A stretch of DNA of 64,000 bases from Christensenellaceae bacterium Phil1 (lineage in GTDB: Bacteria > Bacillota > Clostridia > Christensenellales > CAG-138): positions 46,670 through 110,669 of the forward strand of contig MSGS01000062.1 of the NCBI GenBank assembly GCA_001940855.1. Direction: 5' to 3'. Positions 27,901-35,973 of this stretch are shown here, one piece after another. The position numbers were made by a program, and so were the translations under genes. The notes below the pieces were generated by a model. That model searched no databases and was not told the DNA's origin. It was given only the letters and a program-made list of their open reading frames with translations. The first letter of the stretch is position 1, and each line of letters begins with the position of its first letter.

Positions 27901-28477
27901 CGCGATAGATGATTATAAGAGCGTTAAGGAGCGCTACGATGAAATGAGTGCGCAGTATGCTGACCTTACCGCGGCAAAGGCCGATCTAAGCCAGCTTATA
28001 GATGAACTGACGCGGACGATGGAAAACGAATTCCGCAGGCAGTTTGAAAAAATACAGCAGAACTTTTCTGCAACGTTTGCTGAGCTTTTCGGCGGCGGCA
28101 AGGCGGAGCTTGTGCTTAGCGACAAGAACGACATTCTCAACTGCAATATAGATATTATTGCCCAGCCGCCTGGAAAGAAACTGCAGCTACTGAGCCTACT
28201 TTCGGGCGGGGAAAGGGCATTGACGGCTATCGCGCTGCTGTTTGCCATATTGAAGCTGAAGCCCACGGCGTTCTGCATACTGGACGAAATAGAGTCCGCG
28301 TTGGACGAAGTGAACGTAAGCACAGTGGCGCAGTATGTGCAGCGGTATTCAAAGGATACTCAGTTTATTATGATAACCCACCGCAAAGGCAGTATGGAAG
28401 TCTGCAACGCGCTTTACGGCGTGGCGATGGAAGAAAGGGGCATCTCCAAGGTGGTGTCCGCCAGATTCAACGGATAA
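24920..28477 (+). CDS. smc: Chromosome segregation protein SMC
   Basis: A full-length condensin ATPase (1185 aa). Walker A GPNGSGKS is at residues 31-38, QGRVEQILSAKS follows the head, two long coiled coils flank a hinge at about 505-660 (ending around GRTVIVSDLDAAI), and the C-terminal head has the ABC signature LLSGGERALTAIALLFAI with Walker B FCILDEIESALDEVN. The start codon is TTG at 24920, overlapping the rnc stop; the first residues RLTKLEMYGFKSF match family N-termini, so no earlier start is needed. scpA and scpB are not here. Confidence 0.97.
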   Translation: MRLTKLEMYGFKSFARKTEIVFDDGITAIIGPNGSGKSNIADAVRWVLGEQSAKALRGEKMEDVIFNGTEAKKPLSYGEVSLTFDNYDHELATDFNEVCVTRRIYRSGESEYFINRSSCRRKDIAELFRDTGVGREGYSIIGQGRVEQILSAKSADRRSAFEEAAGVMKFRVRKEEAARKLESTKVNMDRLSDIIKELEDRVGPLEEQSAAAREYLKLRDELKEIEINVFLYQYDRLNERINTLNEAIESIGEEQKQKEEIEAAIAANCAQEEELERALNTSISQVQAELLKMTTGVEGHAGESKVLSERMEAFMREKEQRQNQLDNNEKRYDELAGQIDESRRKAEESEAELSAKRTEAAQAAEELNQLSAQAEKKEESLEEQKAALIDAMNRIADARILISRFETMRQGLVAQAENMARNRARAEEKRTELKEEYARAEAEHNKLLSEKEERKRQREAAIQRLNNINQSLKQAREDARRAEQQSEAGKSRLKVLEEMKRAHEGYYASVKNLLRDSERDTALKHRIEGVVAELISVPGEYETAIEMSLGPALQNIVTPDENDAKAVIEHLRRKGYGRATFLPISAMRARMLDQRELNCCRVNGFIGVASELVSFDEKYRGIIENLLGRTVIVSDLDAAIAINRQARASFRIATLKGDIVNPGGSMTGGSVQKREFSIIGREREIEELTRRTAALDREKAQREEEYARLEASLSGAQEALEEAGDALHEKELEIATHAEKLDITEKYLSEAEEALSAAEEGESQINDDIAGIDARYKAATEDRSTLEQSNTATQADIRAAQQELSSLKAELTECTEREAQCRIALARSEKEAAALKNEHDRLAKEEKALAAAIEEDRRVISGFAGRFMELSGKLKEIEGSISEERQEVDKLTDRLHTMEEERANRLNTIDELRQRRENVAEEAKELGDRLHKNELGLNRAEMELKSSQDKMWEDYELTYDNALPYRRQIAVTASHIRIDELKKAIRALGDVNIAAIDDYKSVKERYDEMSAQYADLTAAKADLSQLIDELTRTMENEFRRQFEKIQQNFSATFAELFGGGKAELVLSDKNDILNCNIDIIAQPPGKKLQLLSLLSGGERALTAIALLFAILKLKPTAFCILDEIESALDEVNVSTVAQYVQRYSKDTQFIMITHRKGSMEVCNALYGVAMEERGISKVVSARFNG

Positions 28478-28486
28478 GGAGGAACT

Positions 28487-29392
28487 ATGGAAAAGAAGAT
28501 GGGCTTTTTTGAAAAGCTGAAAAAGAGCCTGAGCAAGGCCGGAAACGGCATGCTTGGTGCGATATTTGCGGGCGGGGAGCGCGTGAATAACGAATTCTAT
28601 GAAGAACTTGAGGAAGCCATGATAGTCGCCGACATGGGCATGGATACTGCCGAAAGGCTTATAGATGCGCTGAGGGATAGCCTTGACGAAAAGGGCATTA
28701 AGACCCGCACCGAAGCACGGCAGGAACTTAGGCGCATAGTTGCGGACGAAATGCGGGCGGACAGCGAATTTGCCGCGGACAAGGGGCCTGCGGTTCTGCT
28801 GATAGTTGGCGTTAACGGCGTTGGTAAAACCACGTCCATAGGCAAGCTTGCGGCGTACTATATTTCCAAAGGCCGGCAGCCCATGATGGCCGCGGCGGAT
28901 ACGTTCCGCGCGGCGGCGGCGGAGCAGCTCACCGTTTGGGCGGAGCGCAGCGGGGTGCAGATAGTTAAGCACGGCGAAGGCGCGGATCCGGCAGCGGTGG
29001 TGTTCGATGCGGCGGCAAGCTTCAAGGCACGCAAGCGCGACATTTTGCTTTGCGACACGGCGGGCAGGCTGCATAACAAAAAGAACCTTATGAGTGAGCT
29101 TGAAAAGATACGCCGCGTGCTTGACAGGGAACTGCCGGGTGTGCCGGTGGAGGCGCTGCTTGTGCTGGACGCAACAACTGGGCAGAACGCCATAATTCAG
29201 GCGCGCGCATTTGGCGAAAGCACGGGACTTACAGGCGTTATAATAACCAAGCTTGACGGCACGGCAAAGGGCGGCATGGCCGTGGCCATAAAGAACGAGC
29301 TGGGACTGCCGGTACGCTTCATAGGCGTTGGTGAAGGGATAGACGATTTGAGGCCGTTTGATGCGGATGCGTTTGCGGAGGCGCTGATATAA
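28487..29392 (+). CDS. ftsY: Signal recognition particle receptor FtsY
   Basis: A 301-aa SRP GTPase. The short N-terminal basic amphipathic segment [15 protein letters not shown] probably binds the membrane; the long acidic A domain of E. coli is absent, as in most Gram-positives. G1 is GVNGVGKT at 108-115, followed by [17 protein letters not shown] and [17 protein letters not shown] precedes the ATG. It sits after smc, with ffh and ylxM close downstream. Confidence 0.96.
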   Translation: MEKKMGFFEKLKKSLSKAGNGMLGAIFAGGERVNNEFYEELEEAMIVADMGMDTAERLIDALRDSLDEKGIKTRTEARQELRRIVADEMRADSEFAADKGPAVLLIVGVNGVGKTTSIGKLAAYYISKGRQPMMAAADTFRAAAAEQLTVWAERSGVQIVKHGEGADPAAVVFDAAASFKARKRDILLCDTAGRLHNKKNLMSELEKIRRVLDRELPGVPVEALLVLDATTGQNAIIQARAFGESTGLTGVIITKLDGTAKGGMAVAIKNELGLPVRFIGVGEGIDDLRPFDADAFAEALI

Positions 29393-29393
29393 A

Positions 29394-29864
29394 GTGAAAC
29401 TGCTATTCAAACAGCGCTTTTTCTCCTGGTTCGATAGTTATGACATATACTATGAATCGGGCGAAACGGCATACGAGGTAAAGGGGCAGCTTTCGTGGGG
29501 CCATTGCCTGAAGATATTCGACCCAAGCGGCAATGAAGTTGGCACCGTCAAGGAAAGGGTTTTCACATTCCTACCTGCGTTTGAACTGTATGCAGGAAAT
29601 GAATTCCTCGGTAGCATACGCAAGGAGTTTTCGCTCTTTACCCCGCGCTATAATATAGACTTCAACGGCTGGCACGTGGAAGGAAATTTCCTTGAATGGG
29701 ACTATACCATAGTTAACACATATGGCACAACGGTAGCGACGGTATCCAAGGAACTGCTCAACTGGACGGATACATATGTACTGGATGTTGCAAACCCGAA
29801 TGATGCGTTATATGTGCTGATGTTCGTGCTTGCGATAGACGCGGAAAAATGTTCGCGTAACTAA
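29394..29864 (+). CDS. LURP-one-related (DUF567-like) protein
   Basis: A 156-aa beta-rich protein that resembles the LURP-one/tubby-like family: [39 protein letters not shown] and [21 protein letters not shown] are its repeating strands. Biochemical function in bacteria is not established; tubby-like folds can bind membranes or phosphoinositides. The start is GTG at 29394, two bases after ftsY, with GGAGG about 15 bases upstream, which is a long spacing. A hairpin follows the gene. Confidence 0.75.
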   Translation: MKLLFKQRFFSWFDSYDIYYESGETAYEVKGQLSWGHCLKIFDPSGNEVGTVKERVFTFLPAFELYAGNEFLGSIRKEFSLFTPRYNIDFNGWHVEGNFLEWDYTIVNTYGTTVATVSKELLNWTDTYVLDVANPNDALYVLMFVLAIDAEKCSRN

Positions 29865-29880
29865 AAAGGAAATATAATAC

Positions 29881-29912
29881 GGAGATGCAGGCAAAAATTG
29901 CTTGACATCTCC
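29881..29912 (+). terminator. Hairpin after the LURP-one gene, overlapping the next promoter
   Basis: GGAGATG (29881-29887) pairs with CATCTCC (29906-29912), with an inner GCAA-AAA-TTGC stem, then TTATTATTTG. It may terminate the smc-ftsY transcript; its right arm includes part of the following -35 box, so the two activities could interfere. Confidence 0.5.
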
Positions 29913-29929
29913 TTATTATTTGCTATAAT
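29902..29929 (+). promoter_or_regulatory. Strong promoter of the ylxM-ffh operon
   Basis: Consensus TTGACA (29902-29907) and TATAAT (29924-29929) are 16 bases apart, with TGC giving an extended -10. This should be one of the strongest promoters in the window and drives the SRP/ribosome genes. Confidence 0.8.
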
Positions 29930-29972
29930 AGCAAAGGTGTAAAGCTTGAAGCCTTTACAGGAGGTCTGAAGC

Positions 29973-30305
29973 ATGGATAAGCGGCTTAGGCTCGGGCTGC
30001 TGCTGGATTGGTACGGCGCGCTGCTTACGGATAGGCAAAGGGCAACGCTTGAGCAAAGCCTGAACGAGGATTGCTCGCTGGCAGAAATTGCCGAAAGGGA
30101 AGGCGTCTCCCGCCAGGCCGTGCGGGATGCGATACTGCGCGGCGAGGATCAGCTGGAGCAATACGAAGCGAAGCTTGGCTTCCTTGCAAGGGACATTGCG
30201 CTGATAGCAAGCATAAACGAAATGCGGAAGAACAGCGCAGACGAAGATATGCAAAAGGGTTTGGATGCCCTTATTGAAAGGATAGAGGGAAACAATGGCA
30301 TTTGA
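29973..30305 (+). CDS. ylxM: YlxM family DNA-binding protein (SRP operon)
   Basis: A 110-aa helix-turn-helix protein: LTDRQRATLEQSLNEDCSLAEIAEREGVSRQAVRDAI is a sigma-region-4-like HTH. YlxM is encoded ahead of ffh in most Firmicutes and in Streptococcus it affects SRP activity. ACAGGAGG precedes the ATG. It overlaps ffh by 11 bases. Confidence 0.93.
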   Translation: MDKRLRLGLLLDWYGALLTDRQRATLEQSLNEDCSLAEIAEREGVSRQAVRDAILRGEDQLEQYEAKLGFLARDIALIASINEMRKNSADEDMQKGLDALIERIEGNNGI

Positions 30306-31638
30306 AGGGCTTTCCTCAAAACTGCAAAACGTTTTTAAAAAACTTGGCGGCAAGGGCAAGCTGAGCGAAAAAGAAGTGCGCGAGGCCATGCGCGAGGTAA
30401 AGCTTGCGCTGCTTGAGGCGGACGTTAACTTTGCCGTTGTAAAGAACTTTGTTAATAAGGTCACTGAAAGGGCAGTCGGATCGGAGGTACTGGAAAGCCT
30501 TACACCGGCCCAGCAGGTGATAAAAATAGTAAATGAAGAGCTTACCGCGCTTATGGGCGGAACGGGTTCCAAAATAGAGTTCGGTTCCAAAAGCCCCAGC
30601 GTGATACTGCTTGCGGGTCTTCAGGGCGCGGGTAAGACCACTATGGCGGGCAAACTTGCGGGTTATCTTTCCAAGCAATACGGCAAGTCGCCCATGCTTG
30701 TGGCGTGCGATATATACCGCCCCGCGGCAATAGACCAGCTGAAGGTCGTTGGCTCCAAGGTAGGGGTTCCGGTGTTTGAGCGCGGACAGGCGGACCCTGT
30801 GGAGACGGCAAAGCTTGGCGTCGAGGAAGCACGCAGGCAACTGAAGGATCTTGTTATAATCGATACCGCGGGCCGGCTGCATATAGACGAAGGCATGATG
30901 GACGAGATCGCCGCGATAAGGGATGCGGTTCAGCCGGCGGAGATACTGCTTACCATCGATGCGATGACCGGTCAGGATGCGGTGAATGTTGCAAAGGCCT
31001 TCAATGAAAAGCTGGAACTTACGGGCGTTATAGTGACCAAGCTTGACGGCGACACAAGGGGCGGCGCGGCGCTGAGCGTTAAGGCCGTTACGGGCAAGCC
31101 CATCAAGTTCTCCGGTACAGGTGAAAAGCTTACGGATATTGAGCCGTTCCATCCGGACAGGATGGCAAGCCGCATTTTGGGAATGGGCGACATGCTCACC
31201 CTTATCGAAAAGGCACAGAGCGCCTTTGACGAAAAGAAGGCCGTTGAACTTGAAGCCAAGCTGAGAAACGATGAGTTCACGCTGGAGGATTTCCTTGACC
31301 AGTTTGAACAGATGAAGAACATGGGCTCTATGCAGGACATAATGGGCATGATACCCGGCATGGACGCATCAAAGCTTGGCAATATAGAAATAGACGAAAA
31401 GCAGGTTGCGCGCACACAGGCGATAATAAAGAGCATGACGCCTAAGGAGCGCAGGAAGCCGGACATATTGAACGCCAGCCGCAGGCGCAGGATAGCGCGC
31501 GGCAGCGGAACCACCATTCAGGAGGTCAACCGGCTTATAAACCAGTTTGAAGCCACGCGCAAAATGATGCGCCAGTTTACCGGAAAAGGTAAAAAGGGCG
31601 GCAAGAAGGGCAAGCGCCGCTTCCCGTTCGGCTTCTAA
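30295..31638 (+). CDS. ffh: Signal recognition particle protein Ffh
   Basis: A 447-aa SRP GTPase: N domain, G1 GLQGAGKT at residues 108-115, DTAGRLHIDEGMM, TKLDGDTRGGAAL, then a methionine-rich M domain (QMKNMGSMQDIMGMIPGMDA and RKMMRQFTGKGKK) that binds signal sequences and SRP RNA. It targets nascent membrane proteins to FtsY. AAAGGAT-like GAAAGGATAGAGGG precedes the ATG inside ylxM. Confidence 0.97.
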   Translation: MAFEGLSSKLQNVFKKLGGKGKLSEKEVREAMREVKLALLEADVNFAVVKNFVNKVTERAVGSEVLESLTPAQQVIKIVNEELTALMGGTGSKIEFGSKSPSVILLAGLQGAGKTTMAGKLAGYLSKQYGKSPMLVACDIYRPAAIDQLKVVGSKVGVPVFERGQADPVETAKLGVEEARRQLKDLVIIDTAGRLHIDEGMMDEIAAIRDAVQPAEILLTIDAMTGQDAVNVAKAFNEKLELTGVIVTKLDGDTRGGAALSVKAVTGKPIKFSGTGEKLTDIEPFHPDRMASRILGMGDMLTLIEKAQSAFDEKKAVELEAKLRNDEFTLEDFLDQFEQMKNMGSMQDIMGMIPGMDASKLGNIEIDEKQVARTQAIIKSMTPKERRKPDILNASRRRRIARGSGTTIQEVNRLINQFEATRKMMRQFTGKGKKGGKKGKRRFPFGF

Positions 31639-31712
31639 AGAATGAACGATTACGGTAAAGCCGTTTTCGATATAAAAAGTGTAAACAACATATATTTCAG
31701 GAGGACACAACA

Positions 31713-31955
31713 ATGCTTAAAATCAGACTTCGCCGCATGGGCGCCAAGAAGGCTCCTTTCTACCGTATAGTGGTTGCGGACAGCCGCGCTCCCCGCGACG
31801 GCGCTTTCGTTGAGGAAATCGGTTACTACAATCCCCTGACCGACCCCGCCGAAATAAAGGTTGACAACGAAAAGGCTCAGCAGTGGATAAAGAACGGCGC
31901 ACAGCCCACCGATACCGTACGCGGCCTGCTCAAGAAGAGCGGAGCGATACAGTGA
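31713..31955 (+). CDS. rpsP: 30S ribosomal protein S16
   Basis: An 80-aa protein beginning [20 protein letters not shown] with the family sequence [29 protein letters not shown] precedes the ATG. Codon use is biased towards ATC-poor but frequent CGC, CGT and CTG codons as in other ribosomal genes here. It is followed by khpA 26 bases on, the standard order. Confidence 0.97.
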   Translation: MLKIRLRRMGAKKAPFYRIVVADSRAPRDGAFVEEIGYYNPLTDPAEIKVDNEKAQQWIKNGAQPTDTVRGLLKKSGAIQ

Positions 31956-31981
31956 CGGAGGAAGCGAACGGGAGGCAGTCC

Positions 31982-32209
31982 ATGTCAGAACTGGTAAAGT
32001 TTATAGCGATGAGCTTAGTGGACAAGCCTGACGAGGTCAAGGTTGAAGAAAAAGAAGGCGACAAGGCTACCGTAATAGAGCTTAGCGTCGCCGCAGAGGA
32101 TATGGGCAAGGTGATAGGCAAACAGGGCCGCATAGCCCAGGCTATCCGCTGCGTGGTCAAGGCCGCCTCTGTCAAGGAAAACAAAAAATACATCGTAGAG
32201 ATAGTCTAA
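31982..32209 (+). CDS. khpA: KH-domain RNA-binding protein KhpA
   Basis: A 75-aa single KH domain (YlqC family): SELVKFIAMSLVDKPDEVKV and the GxxG loop in GKVIGKQGRIAQAIR. KhpA binds RNA, often with KhpB, and affects cell length in related Firmicutes. GGGAGG nine bases before ATG 31982 sets the start; a longer frame overlapping rpsP is not needed. Confidence 0.92.
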   Translation: MSELVKFIAMSLVDKPDEVKVEEKEGDKATVIELSVAAEDMGKVIGKQGRIAQAIRCVVKAASVKENKKYIVEIV

Positions 32210-32210
32210 T

Positions 32211-32738
32211 ATGGCTGCGCTGTGCGAATTTTTCAGAATAGGCCGCATTGTGCGGCCTCACGGCGTTCATGGGGCGGTAAAGCTTGAACCCATGTCTGAT
32301 TCGCTGATGCGCTATAAAAGGCTTAGGGAAGCCTATATAGAGCGCAACGGTGTAAGGGAGCCTATAACCGTATCGGACGTTGGCGTGAAGGAAGACGCGG
32401 TATATATGAGCATATCATGCAGCGCTTCGCGTGATGATGCGGAGGCGCTTCGCGGAGCGTATATATGCGTGGACAGGGCGCATGCAATGAAGCTTCCCAA
32501 GGATACCTACTTTGTGGAGGATCTTATAGGCTGCAGAGTGAGTGACGATACCGGGCGCGAGCTTGGCACGCTTACGGACGTGTTTGAAACTGGCGCAAAT
32601 GATGTATATGAAATATCGGGCGAAAAGAAGCTGCTTTTGCCTGCACTTAAGCGCGCGATAATTTCGACCGATGTTGAAAACCGGTGCATGGTGCTGGATT
32701 CTAAGGTGCTTGAGGAGGTTGGCCTGTTTGAGGATTGA
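32211..32738 (+). CDS. rimM: 16S rRNA maturation factor RimM
   Basis: A 175-aa two-domain protein with FRIGRIVRPHGVHGAVKLEP at the N-terminus and the PRC-barrel region TYFVEDLIGCRVSDDTGREL and onward. It assists 30S head assembly and binds S19. It starts one base after the khpA stop and overlaps trmD by eleven bases. Confidence 0.94.
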   Translation: MAALCEFFRIGRIVRPHGVHGAVKLEPMSDSLMRYKRLREAYIERNGVREPITVSDVGVKEDAVYMSISCSASRDDAEALRGAYICVDRAHAMKLPKDTYFVEDLIGCRVSDDTGRELGTLTDVFETGANDVYEISGEKKLLLPALKRAIISTDVENRCMVLDSKVLEEVGLFED

Positions 32739-33462
32739 CATACTTACAACCTTTACCGAGATGTTCCCGCCCGTATTGGGCGCAAGCATACTCGGCAGGG
32801 CTGCACAGAAGGGCATACTCGAATTCAACCTTTGCGATATACGGCAGTATTCCGAAAATAAGCACCATAATACGGACGATTATCCGTTCGGCGGCGGTGC
32901 GGGCATGGTAATGCTCGCCCAGCCCATCTATTCATGTCTGGACGCGGTAGATCCCGAGCATAAAGCAAGGAGGATACTGCTTTCCCCGCGCGGCAGAACG
33001 CTTTCGCCGGAGGTGGCGCGGGAATTGGCTAAGGAGGAACATCTGCTTTTCCTCTGCGGGCATTACGAGGGCATAGACGAGCGCGTGAGCTGCGCCATGG
33101 ATGAAGAACTTTCCATAGGGGACTATGTGCTTACGGGCGGCGAGCTTGCCGCAATGGTGGCAATAGACTGCATCGCCCGCTTTATACCCGGCGTATTGGG
33201 CAGCAGCGAATCGGCGGAGACGGAATCATTTTCAGACGGGCTGCTTGAATATCCGCAGTATACCCGCCCGGCTGAGTTTCGCGGCATGAAGGTGCCGGAA
33301 GTTTTGCTGAACGGTAACCATGCGCTGATAGAGCGCTGGCGGCGGGACAGGGCTATTGAACTTACGCTATCGCGCCGTCCGGAGCTGATGGAACACGTTG
33401 AACTCAACAAAAAGGACATAGCATTCATCCAGTCCATAAAAAAGGATGAAAAAGCAAGATAA
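32728..33462 (+). CDS. trmD: tRNA (guanine37-N1)-methyltransferase
   Basis: A SPOUT-class knotted methyltransferase of 244 aa. RIDILTTFTEMFPPVLGASI opens the protein, DDYPFGGGAGMVM, LCGHYEGIDERV and SIGDYVLTGGELAAMV are the SAM/tRNA motifs. The start is TTG at 32728, ten bases after GGAGG at 32713-32717 and inside the end of rimM; the next upstream candidates read rimM out of frame. It protects against frameshifting by m1G37. Confidence 0.95.
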   Translation: MRIDILTTFTEMFPPVLGASILGRAAQKGILEFNLCDIRQYSENKHHNTDDYPFGGGAGMVMLAQPIYSCLDAVDPEHKARRILLSPRGRTLSPEVARELAKEEHLLFLCGHYEGIDERVSCAMDEELSIGDYVLTGGELAAMVAIDCIARFIPGVLGSSESAETESFSDGLLEYPQYTRPAEFRGMKVPEVLLNGNHALIERWRRDRAIELTLSRRPELMEHVELNKKDIAFIQSIKKDEKAR

Positions 33463-33478
33463 ACGGGCAAAAAATGGC

Positions 33479-33507
33479 TTGCATTGCAAGTGCGGCTGTG
33501 TTATAAT
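33479..33507 (+). promoter_or_regulatory. Internal promoter of rplS
   Basis: TTGCAT (33479-33484), 17 bases, TATAAT (33502-33507). A leader of about 65 bases precedes the rplS start codon and could hold an L19-type autoregulatory structure, which I cannot verify by eye. Confidence 0.75.
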
Positions 33508-33581
33508 GCCCTTTGTGACAAACGGGCGGTCCAATGTGGGTGTAATGGCCTATACGAACGTCTAAGGAAGGAGAAATAAAA

Positions 33582-33935
33582 ATGGCAGACATCATCAGGG
33601 AACTTGAAAAGGAGCAGCTTCGTACAGACCTGCCCAAGCTGGAAGTGGGCGATACCGTCCGCGTATTCGTAAAGGTCATAGAAGGCTCCCGCGAGAGGCT
33701 TCAGAACTTCGAAGGCGTCGTTATTAAGATTCAGGGCGGCGGCATTCGCAAGTCCTTCACCGTCCGCAGGATATCCTACGGTATCGGCGTAGAGAGGACC
33801 TTCCCCTACAACAGCCCCCGCATCGGCCGCATCGAAGTGCTGCGCCATGGTCAGGTTCGCCGCGCCAAGCTGTTCTATCTGCGCAATCGCGTAGGTAAGG
33901 CTGCCAAGGTCGTCGAGCGTATAGACGAGAAATAA
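33582..33935 (+). CDS. rplS: 50S ribosomal protein L19
   Basis: A 117-aa protein with [35 protein letters not shown] and [13 protein letters not shown], the family signatures. AAGGAAGGAG precedes the ATG. It ends the rpsP-khpA-rimM-trmD-rplS block and is followed by a strong terminator. Confidence 0.97.
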   Translation: MADIIRELEKEQLRTDLPKLEVGDTVRVFVKVIEGSRERLQNFEGVVIKIQGGGIRKSFTVRRISYGIGVERTFPYNSPRIGRIEVLRHGQVRRAKLFYLRNRVGKAAKVVERIDEK

Positions 33936-33956
33936 GTTTACCTAAACGATCAAACC

Positions 33957-33995
33957 AAGCCCCCAAGGCTTTATGCCCCTGGGGGCTTAATTATA
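33957..33995 (+). terminator. Terminator after rplS
   Basis: AAGCCCCCA pairs with TGGGGGCTT, with a further AGG/CCC extension inside, followed by AATTATA. The stem is strong but the T-tract weak. Confidence 0.75.
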
Positions 33996-34011
33996 GCAGG
34001 AGATACTTTTT

Positions 34012-34863
34012 ATGCAGATACAATGGTACCCCGGGCATATGGCCAAGGCGCGGCGTATGCTGGAAGAAAACCTGAAGCTGATAGACGTTGTTGTGGAACT
34101 GGTTGACGCACGCGCGCCGCTGGCCACGCGCAATCCGGATTTCGATGCGCTGTTTTCCCAGAAAAGCAGGGTTATATTGCTGAACAAAAGCGACCTTGCC
34201 TCTGCCGAGCAGACAAAAAAGTGGATAGAATACTACAAGGCTCAGAATATAAATGCCATTGCTTTTGTTTCCACATCAAGCGCAAAGCGTAAGGCAGCAG
34301 TATCGCTGATAGAGGCTGCGGCTGCCGATAAAGTGGCAAAGATGAAGGAAAAGGGCGTTATAAAGACCGTGCGTGCAATGGTGGTGGGTATACCAAACGT
34401 TGGCAAATCCACGTTTATAAACCGCATTGCGGGCGAAACCAAGGCTAAGGTTGGCGATAAGCCGGGCGTTACAAAAGGCAAGCAGTGGGTAAAGGTATCG
34501 CCGTACCTTGAATTGATGGATACGCCGGGTCTGCTTTGGCCAAAACTTGAAAACGAAGCGCTGGCGAAGCACCTTGCCTATATCGGCTCTATAAATGATG
34601 ATATCATGGACGCAGAAAGGCTCGCGGCGGATCTGCTTGGCGAGCTTATTGCAATATGCCCGAACGAATTGAAGGAGCGCTATAAGAAGATAGAGGAAGG
34701 CATGGCGCCGCATGAACTGCTTGAAGCCGTTGCACGTTCGCGTGGATTTATATTGCAGGGCGGCGTGATGGATACGGAACGCTCGGCACGCATTGTGCTG
34801 GACGAATTCCGGGCGGGCAAGGTTGCCAAAATAACGCTTGAATCGCCCGATATAGAGTATTGA
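34012..34863 (+). CDS. rbgA: Ribosome biogenesis GTPase RbgA (YlqF)
   Basis: A 283-aa circularly permuted GTPase: G4 NKSD (58-61) comes before G1 GIPNVGKS (126-133) and G3 DTPG (170-173). The N-terminal MQIQWYPGHMAKARRML is diagnostic. RbgA acts late in 50S assembly. GCAGGAG precedes the ATG. It leads a small unit with rnhB and yraN. Confidence 0.96.
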   Translation: MQIQWYPGHMAKARRMLEENLKLIDVVVELVDARAPLATRNPDFDALFSQKSRVILLNKSDLASAEQTKKWIEYYKAQNINAIAFVSTSSAKRKAAVSLIEAAAADKVAKMKEKGVIKTVRAMVVGIPNVGKSTFINRIAGETKAKVGDKPGVTKGKQWVKVSPYLELMDTPGLLWPKLENEALAKHLAYIGSINDDIMDAERLAADLLGELIAICPNELKERYKKIEEGMAPHELLEAVARSRGFILQGGVMDTERSARIVLDEFRAGKVAKITLESPDIEY

Positions 34864-34876
34864 TAGGGAGATAAAC

Positions 34877-35512
34877 ATGGCGCGCATAAACGAGAAGGAA
34901 AGGCTGCATGAGCTTACAAAACGCGAAAGAGAATTCTGGAACGCGGGCATATATCCGGCCGGCATGGATGAGGTCGGCCGCGGTCCGCTTGCGGGGCCCG
35001 TTGTAACGTGCTGTGTAATACTGCCGAGTGAGCCGCTTATTGAACACATAAACGATTCCAAAAAGGTAACGGAGCTCAGGCGGACTAAGCTTGCACCCAT
35101 AATAGAAGCGCAGGCGCTTGCAATAGGCTACGGCTGGTGCACAAACGGGGAGATAGACGAACGGAATATACTCAATGCCACAAAAAAGGCGTTTAGGCAG
35201 GCTTATTTTGCCATGGAGCATGATTGCAGCCATGTGCTTATAGATGCCGTGAAGGGGCTTGATATACCGGCTGAACAGCATTCCATAATCCATGGCGATG
35301 CGCTGAGCTACCTTATCGGCGCAGCAAGCATAGCGGCAAAGGTTAAGAGGGATACGTATATGTGCCAAATGGCCGAAAAGTATCCCGAATATGGTTTTGA
35401 GCGGAACAAGGGCTATGGTACGGCGGAGCATATTGCCGCACTGAAAAAATACGGCCCATGCCCAATACACCGCATGAGCTTTATTGGCAAGATTTTGGGA
35501 GAAAAACAATGA
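34877..35512 (+). CDS. rnhB: Ribonuclease HII
   Basis: A 211-aa type 2 RNase H with the first catalytic residues in GMDEVGRGPLAGPVV (DEVGRG at 31-36), and later SYLIGAASIAAKVKRDTYMC and NKGYGTAEHIAAL. It removes ribonucleotides from DNA. GGGAG precedes the ATG. Its stop overlaps the start of yraN. Confidence 0.96.
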   Translation: MARINEKERLHELTKREREFWNAGIYPAGMDEVGRGPLAGPVVTCCVILPSEPLIEHINDSKKVTELRRTKLAPIIEAQALAIGYGWCTNGEIDERNILNATKKAFRQAYFAMEHDCSHVLIDAVKGLDIPAEQHSIIHGDALSYLIGAASIAAKVKRDTYMCQMAEKYPEYGFERNKGYGTAEHIAALKKYGPCPIHRMSFIGKILGEKQ

Positions 35513-35862
35513 ATAATATTGAGCGCGGCAAGCGGGGCGAATATGCCGCGCTTGAATACTTGCTTAAACAAGGATATGTTTATCGTGACCGCAACTTCCG
35601 CGCGGCAAAGTGCGAAATAGACCTTATAGTTATGGATGGGGACACACTCGTGTTTGTGGAGGTAAAGGCGCGCCATGGAAGCGAATACGGCACGGGGCGC
35701 GAGGCTGTTACCGCGGCAAAGCAGCGAAACATTATTAAGGCCGCACAAATATACGCCGTGAATACGGGCTTGATAGATAATTTTATTCGCTTTGACGTGA
35801 TTGAGGTTGATCTTGACACGCTGCAGGTGGAGCACATCATAGACGCATTTCGTTTGAACTAA
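35509..35862 (+). CDS. yraN: UPF0102 (YraN) family nuclease-like protein
   Basis: A 117-aa protein of the UPF0102 family, which has an endonuclease-like fold: GKRGEYAALEYL, CEIDLIVMDGDTLVFVEVKAR gives the D-EVK active-site pattern of PD-(D/E)XK nucleases. It normally follows rnhB. The ATG at 35509 overlaps the rnhB stop; the longer frame upstream is inside rnhB. Its physiological role is unclear. Confidence 0.92.
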   Translation: MNNIERGKRGEYAALEYLLKQGYVYRDRNFRAAKCEIDLIVMDGDTLVFVEVKARHGSEYGTGREAVTAAKQRNIIKAAQIYAVNTGLIDNFIRFDVIEVDLDTLQVEHIIDAFRLN

Positions 35863-35973
35863 GTTAATATATTATGAATTTTTGATATTGTATGTCTGTA
35901 TAAGCCAAAATGTGGTATCCTATATGTATATATTGGAGCAGTATGCCTGCTTAAAGCTTATGCGGAGTACTAT

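Noticed and set aside
34276..35509. Minus-strand frames opposite rbgA and rnhB
   Set aside because: Antisense shadows with Arg/Tyr/His-rich composition and no initiation signals.
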